Of a stretch of 35,689 nucleotides of DNA, positions 31,860 through 35,689 are shown one piece after another. The DNA is from UBA9619 sp964630665 (GTDB lineage: Bacteria > Pseudomonadota > Gammaproteobacteria > Arenicellales > UBA868): contig CAZVVN010000028.1 of assembly GCA_964630665.1 (NCBI GenBank), forward strand, positions 1 through 35,689, read 5' to 3'. The notes beneath the pieces are model-generated. The model was given only the letters and a program-made list of their open reading frames with translations. It ran no database searches and had not been told where the DNA came from. Position 1 is the stretch's first letter; each line of letters starts with the position of its first letter. The translations under genes were made by a program, and so were the position numbers.

Positions 31860-33534
31860 CTCTTCAGGTCAGAGCAATTCGATGGCCACTGATCCGGTCA
31901 CCTTTGAGGTGGTCAAGAACACTCTCTACAAGGCGGCCGAGGAAATGAAGATCGTCCTTGCCAAGACAGCCTATTCCCCGATCCTCAAACTCGCGGGTGA
32001 CTATTCATGCGGGATTTTCGATACCGACGGAAACATGGTCGCCCAGGGGCCGGACCTGCCTATTCACCTGGGTTCGATGCCCGACGCTGTTGCTGCCGTC
32101 ATCGGTAAATTCAAAGGCAGGACTGTCGAGGGCGACGTCTATATCCACAACGACCCGTATTTCGGTGGTTCTCACCTGCCCGATGTCAACGTCATCGCAC
32201 CGGCATTCTATGCGGGCACAATTCTCGGCTGGACCTGTGTTCGAGCGCACTGGCCGGATATCGGCAGCGCCACGCCTGGGAGCTACGGCGCGGTCACCGA
32301 AATCTACGGTGAAGGGCTACGCATGCCCCCGATCCGCCTCTATCACGGTGGTGAGATCGACCCCAATGTCGAAGATCTGATCTTGGCAAACGTGCGTACG
32401 CCAGACGAGAGACAGGGCGACCTGCGTGCCCAGGTTGCCGCTAACCACCGGGCCTGCCAAAGATTGGCTGAACTCGCCTCGAAGTACGGCGTAGATGTCC
32501 TGACCCGCATCATGCAGGAGGTGATGGACTACTCCGAGCGCCTGATGCGGTTGATGCTGTCGGAACTTCCTGACGGCGTGGGCACTTTTGAGGATTTTTG
32601 TGACGGGGACGGGATCATAGAAGACGATGAGGACGAGGACACGACGTTCACCATTCGCATGCAGGTGCGAAAGACCGGTGACTCGCTGGAAGTTGATTTT
32701 GCAGGTAGTGACCCTGCGGTTTCCGGGCCGATCAATGCGCCGCTGTCGGTAACCGCTTCCGGTGTCTACTGTTCCCTGAAAATGATCGTCGACCCGAACA
32801 GCCTGATACCGCCGAATTCCGGGGCCTGGCGGGCTATCACGGTGAAAGCGCCAGAGGGTTCGGTCGTTAATGCGCGGTTTCCCTCTCCTGTGGTCTACGC
32901 CAATCACGAGATCAGCCACCGGGTAGCTGATATGACCTTCGGTGCCATGTCAGGTTTCATGCCCGATAACGTCATGGCGTGCAGCCAGGGTACGTCAGGT
33001 ATTATCACGCTGGGTGGCCTGGACCCACGCAATGGGCAACGTTACGTGAGTTACGAGACGATCAAAGGCGGGCTTGGAGCTCGGCCGAACAAAGATGGTA
33101 TCAACGTCGTGGCAGCCGGCATCTCGAACACCATGAATACGCCGATCGAGATCCTTGAGCTGAGTTTTCCGGTACGGATAGACTATTACGAGATCACTGC
33201 CGACAGTGGTGGGCGCGGCCGCTATCGCGGTGGCTGCGGCTCACGGCGCGCCTGGACGATCGTCGGTCACGACGCCCGGGCGGCGGTCTGTCTGGAACGC
33301 ACCAAGTCGCCGCCGTTTGGGGTCTGTGGGGGTGAGGCCGGCGCCCCGGCCAGCATTGCCCTCAAGCTGCCGGACGGGTCGGAACGCAAGCTGCTGACCA
33401 AGGGCGGGTTCAATGCACCTGCTGGATCGCAGATCCTGCTCGAGGTCCCCGGTGCGGGGGGCTACGGCGACGATAGCGACCGTGATCCACAGGCCAGAGC
33501 GAGTGACCTGCTGGACGGTTATATCAGTTGTTGA
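31852..33534 (+). CDS. hyuB: Hydantoinase/oxoprolinase subunit B
   Basis: A 560-residue partner subunit. DPVTFEVVKNTLYKAAEEMKIVL is the family start, IHNDPYFGGSHLPDVNVIAP an internal hallmark, and YYEITADSGGRGRYRGGCGSRR a conserved C-terminal region. ATG 31852 overlaps the hyuA stop by 8 nt. ATG 31882 (MATDPVTFEVV) is an alternative. The long frame open to 31600 lies inside hyuA and is not used. Together with HyuA it hydrolyses a cyclic amide at the cost of ATP. Confidence 0.93.
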   Translation: MNDSSGQSNSMATDPVTFEVVKNTLYKAAEEMKIVLAKTAYSPILKLAGDYSCGIFDTDGNMVAQGPDLPIHLGSMPDAVAAVIGKFKGRTVEGDVYIHNDPYFGGSHLPDVNVIAPAFYAGTILGWTCVRAHWPDIGSATPGSYGAVTEIYGEGLRMPPIRLYHGGEIDPNVEDLILANVRTPDERQGDLRAQVAANHRACQRLAELASKYGVDVLTRIMQEVMDYSERLMRLMLSELPDGVGTFEDFCDGDGIIEDDEDEDTTFTIRMQVRKTGDSLEVDFAGSDPAVSGPINAPLSVTASGVYCSLKMIVDPNSLIPPNSGAWRAITVKAPEGSVVNARFPSPVVYANHEISHRVADMTFGAMSGFMPDNVMACSQGTSGIITLGGLDPRNGQRYVSYETIKGGLGARPNKDGINVVAAGISNTMNTPIEILELSFPVRIDYYEITADSGGRGRYRGGCGSRRAWTIVGHDARAAVCLERTKSPPFGVCGGEAGAPASIALKLPDGSERKLLTKGGFNAPAGSQILLEVPGAGGYGDDSDRDPQARASDLLDGYISC

Positions 33535-33634
33535 AGGACCGCAACCGGGTTCGCTCCGGGTGCTGGCACTGGTGCCGCGAACTCACTCCGAATAACCAGC
33601 CGAGAGATTCAACGCTGTTCTGGATGATTAAATA

Positions 33635-35125
33635 ATGCCCGGAAAGAAAGAATACTGGGACGTGATAGTGGTCGGTGCCGGTAACGCGGCTCACGCAGCC
33701 GCAGTATCTGCTTATGAGAGCGGCGCGGCGCGTGTACTGATGCTCGAAAAAGCACCCGAGAATCTACGCGGTGGTAACACGCATTACAGCGGTGGTTTGT
33801 TGCGAGTTGCTTTCGACGCCCCGGAGGCCCTGTTGCAGCTGGTTCCTGAGGTTCAGACCGAGGTGCCTGATTTCCTGGCAGGTGTGGCACCTTACCCGGC
33901 CGAAGCGTTCTGGGCTGATCTACGCCGTGTGACGCGTGGTGGAGTAGATCCTGACCTGGGTGAACTGCTGGTGTCACGTTCTTTCGAGACGGCCTGCTGG
34001 ATGGTAAGTCAGGGGGTCCGTATGGAGGCGGCCGTGTCGCTGGCAGCGATCGAGTATGGTGGTGTAATCAAGTGGCCCTCTGGAGCTGTGATCCGGGCGG
34101 TGGGCGAAGGGGTTGGATTGTCGAATATGTGGTTCGAGATCGCCAGCAGGCACGGCATCGCTCAGCGTTACGGGACTGGTGCACAGCGCCTTGTTCAGGA
34201 TAACTCCGGGAGGGTCAGTGGCGTGGTGGTCCGTGGCCCCGACGGGATTGCCCAGCTTGATGCCGGTAGCGTAGTACTTGCCTGTGGCGGCTTCGAAGCA
34301 AACCCAGAATGGCGTGCCCGGTACCTTCAACAGCCCTGGGACAGGGCAAAGGTGCGCGGTACCGCCTACAACACTGGCGATGGGTTGCGCATGGCGCTGG
34401 AGCTCGGCGCCCTGCCGTTTGGGCAGTGGAGCGGCAACCATGGGACCCCGATCGATGCCGACGCACCGCCGTTTGGTGATCGTCAGCTGACCGACAAGAC
34501 AAACCGGCTGTCGTACCCGTTGGGCGTGATGGTGAACACCGATGGTGACCGGTTCATCGATGAAGGTGAGGACTTCCAGCTCTACACCTATGCCAAGACC
34601 GGTGGTGCTATCCTCCTACAGCCCGGCAACGTGGCATTCCAGATATTCGACGCCAAGGTCACCGACTTGCTTGAGCCGCGCTACGCAACGGGTGCCCCGT
34701 TGCTGGCCGATACGCTGGATGAGTTGATCGGCAAGCTGCCGGTTGCTAAGACCCGCCTCAAAGAGACGCTGCTTGCTTACAATGCCGCGCTCGGGTCGGT
34801 TCCTTTTGATCCGACAGTGCATGACGGGTTGGGGACTCAAGGGCTCACGCCGGGCAAAAGCAACTGGGCACAACCCCTTGATACCCCGCCGTTTCGCGCC
34901 TATCCGGTGACCGGAGGGATCACGTTTACCTTCGGTGGGCTACGTGTCGATCAGAACGCACAGGTGCTGGCAAACGACTGGACCCTGATTGAGGGACTGT
35001 ACACCTGTGGTGAGATGGTCGGTGGTCTGTTCCATCACAATTACCCCGGTGGGTCAGGCCTGACCTCGGGTGCCGTATTCGGGCGTATCGCCGGGCGCGC
35101 TGCTGCCGAATCTGCGGCGTTCTGA
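33635..35125 (+). CDS. FAD-dependent dehydrogenase, tricarballylate dehydrogenase (TcuA)-like
   Basis: A 496-residue flavoprotein of the fumarate reductase/succinate dehydrogenase superfamily. The N-terminus VIVVGAGNAAHAAAVSAYES is the FAD-binding loop, and the GGNTHYSGGLLR segment is diagnostic of the tricarballylate dehydrogenase group. VVLACGGFEANPEWRARYL and the YNTGDGLRMALELGA region follow, then a C-terminal GGSGLTSGAVFGRIAGRAA. Length is typical. Members oxidise tricarboxylates or reduce enoates. The true substrate is unknown, and the neighbouring tcuB electron carrier is absent. ATG 33635 lies 100 nt after hyuB. Confidence 0.9.
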   Translation: MPGKKEYWDVIVVGAGNAAHAAAVSAYESGAARVLMLEKAPENLRGGNTHYSGGLLRVAFDAPEALLQLVPEVQTEVPDFLAGVAPYPAEAFWADLRRVTRGGVDPDLGELLVSRSFETACWMVSQGVRMEAAVSLAAIEYGGVIKWPSGAVIRAVGEGVGLSNMWFEIASRHGIAQRYGTGAQRLVQDNSGRVSGVVVRGPDGIAQLDAGSVVLACGGFEANPEWRARYLQQPWDRAKVRGTAYNTGDGLRMALELGALPFGQWSGNHGTPIDADAPPFGDRQLTDKTNRLSYPLGVMVNTDGDRFIDEGEDFQLYTYAKTGGAILLQPGNVAFQIFDAKVTDLLEPRYATGAPLLADTLDELIGKLPVAKTRLKETLLAYNAALGSVPFDPTVHDGLGTQGLTPGKSNWAQPLDTPPFRAYPVTGGITFTFGGLRVDQNAQVLANDWTLIEGLYTCGEMVGGLFHHNYPGGSGLTSGAVFGRIAGRAAAESAAF

Positions 35126-35216
35126 GTATTTCACCGGCTTTCGTCGTGACGGGTCCGCCCTGTACGTGTATCCCGGCCGGCCACTTCACTCTACAGGTTA
35201 ATTAAGAGCAGGAAAC

Positions 35217-35689
35217 ATGATTAGCAACGATATCAAAGAAATCGCCGATCATTACACGCAGGGCACTGTGCTTGATGCGATCAAGAATGGTCTGGCGTCA
35301 CTCGGCAAATCGGCGGAGAACGTCACTCTGGAGGATCTGGGGCCTGTCGACGAGTTTCACATCGGTGGTCGCGAGGCGACAGGTGAATTTCTGGATCAAC
35401 TGACACTCTCTGCAGATGACCATGTACTCGATGTTGGCTGTGGAATAGGGGGGGCGGCACGTTTCGCGGCCGAGCGATATGGCAGTACAGTCACTGGTCT
35501 GGACCTGACAGCTGAATATATCGAGACCGGTCAGGCCCTGTGTGCCTGGGTCGGACTTGCCGATCGAATTACACTTCAACAGGGCAGTGGGACAGACATG
35601 CCATTTGCCGATCATTCGTTCGACAAAGCGTACATGATGCATGTTGGGATGAACATTGCAGATAAGGTGGCACTGGTTGGACAGCTTCA
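35217..35689 (+). CDS. Class I SAM-dependent methyltransferase, 3'-truncated by window edge
   Basis: The first 157 residues of a methyltransferase. VLDVGCGIGGAARFAAERYG is motif I (SAM-binding), VTGLDLTAEYIETGQAL supplies the acidic residue of motif II, and GTDMPFADHSFDKAYMMHV is motif IV. It resembles sarcosine/glycine-type small-molecule methyltransferases in the N-terminal order, but that is weak. ATG 35217 has AGGA at 35210-35213 upstream. It runs off the window, so length and C-terminus are unknown. It lies 91 nt after the flavoprotein gene, probably in the same operon. Confidence 0.88.
   Translation, partial: MISNDIKEIADHYTQGTVLDAIKNGLASLGKSAENVTLEDLGPVDEFHIGGREATGEFLDQLTLSADDHVLDVGCGIGGAARFAAERYGSTVTGLDLTAEYIETGQALCAWVGLADRITLQQGSGTDMPFADHSFDKAYMMHVGMNIADKVALVGQL

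Noticed and set aside
1..35689. CRISPR arrays, tRNA, rRNA, transposases, phage genes
   Set aside because: No regularly spaced repeats, no canonical RNA gene and no recombinase or transposase motif were seen.

Overview
The window reads as chromosomal DNA of a heterotrophic proteobacterium, probably a marine-type gammaproteobacterium. The support is indirect: a type II thymidine kinase, a stand-alone HisI, an ATG-type Zur box beside znuA/zur-znuCB, ordinary Shine-Dalgarno sites, moderately GC-rich DNA, and many genes for scavenging organic nitrogen and carbon. No rRNA, tRNA, CRISPR array, transposase or phage gene was seen. 31 protein genes are supported (the first and last run off the window), plus one clear gene relic.

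Layout. 1-3648: 3' end of glycine dehydrogenase subunit 2, followed without a gap by an ATP-NAD kinase family gene, then a class III CoA-transferase. 3896-9662: a polyamine-type (PotABCD-like) ABC importer with ATPase, PotB-like permease, PotC-like permease and binding protein, preceded by an extra diverged copy of the PotC-like permease. The space between the extra permease and the ATPase can fold into a branched RNA. A bidirectional UUCG terminator separates this locus from a convergent adenylate cyclase/TolB-like/TPR gene (9778-11562). 11930-13662: an enolase-superfamily enzyme and a GNAT acetyltransferase. 13695-16467 (minus strand): an SDR oxidoreductase, an M48-type metallopeptidase and thymidine kinase.

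16627-20717: a relic of an SDR C-terminus, a PhyH-type dioxygenase and an amidase on the minus strand, and a TauD-type dioxygenase diverging from them. 21035-23429: a small cupin gene, then pcm and hisI on the minus strand and a SufE-like gene on the plus strand. 23549-26626: the zinc uptake locus, znuA diverging from zur-znuC-znuB, with a 13-bp palindromic Zur box between them. 26982-29130 (minus strand): a D-aminoacylase-type amidohydrolase followed 4 nt later by a SnoaL-like gene. 29775-end: hyuA-hyuB (hydantoinase/oxoprolinase), a tricarballylate-dehydrogenase-like flavoprotein and a truncated methyltransferase gene.

Functionally, the accessory genes look like a catabolic toolkit for amides, N-acyl amino acids, cyclic ureides or lactams and polyamine-like cations. 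Next to them lie standard housekeeping functions. I did not find a clearly new multi-gene system. The best candidates for something undescribed are the structured leader at 4844-4962, the structured 3' region and possible small RNA downstream of znuB, the hairpin cluster at 21444-21497, and the long hairpin-rich region upstream of hyuA.
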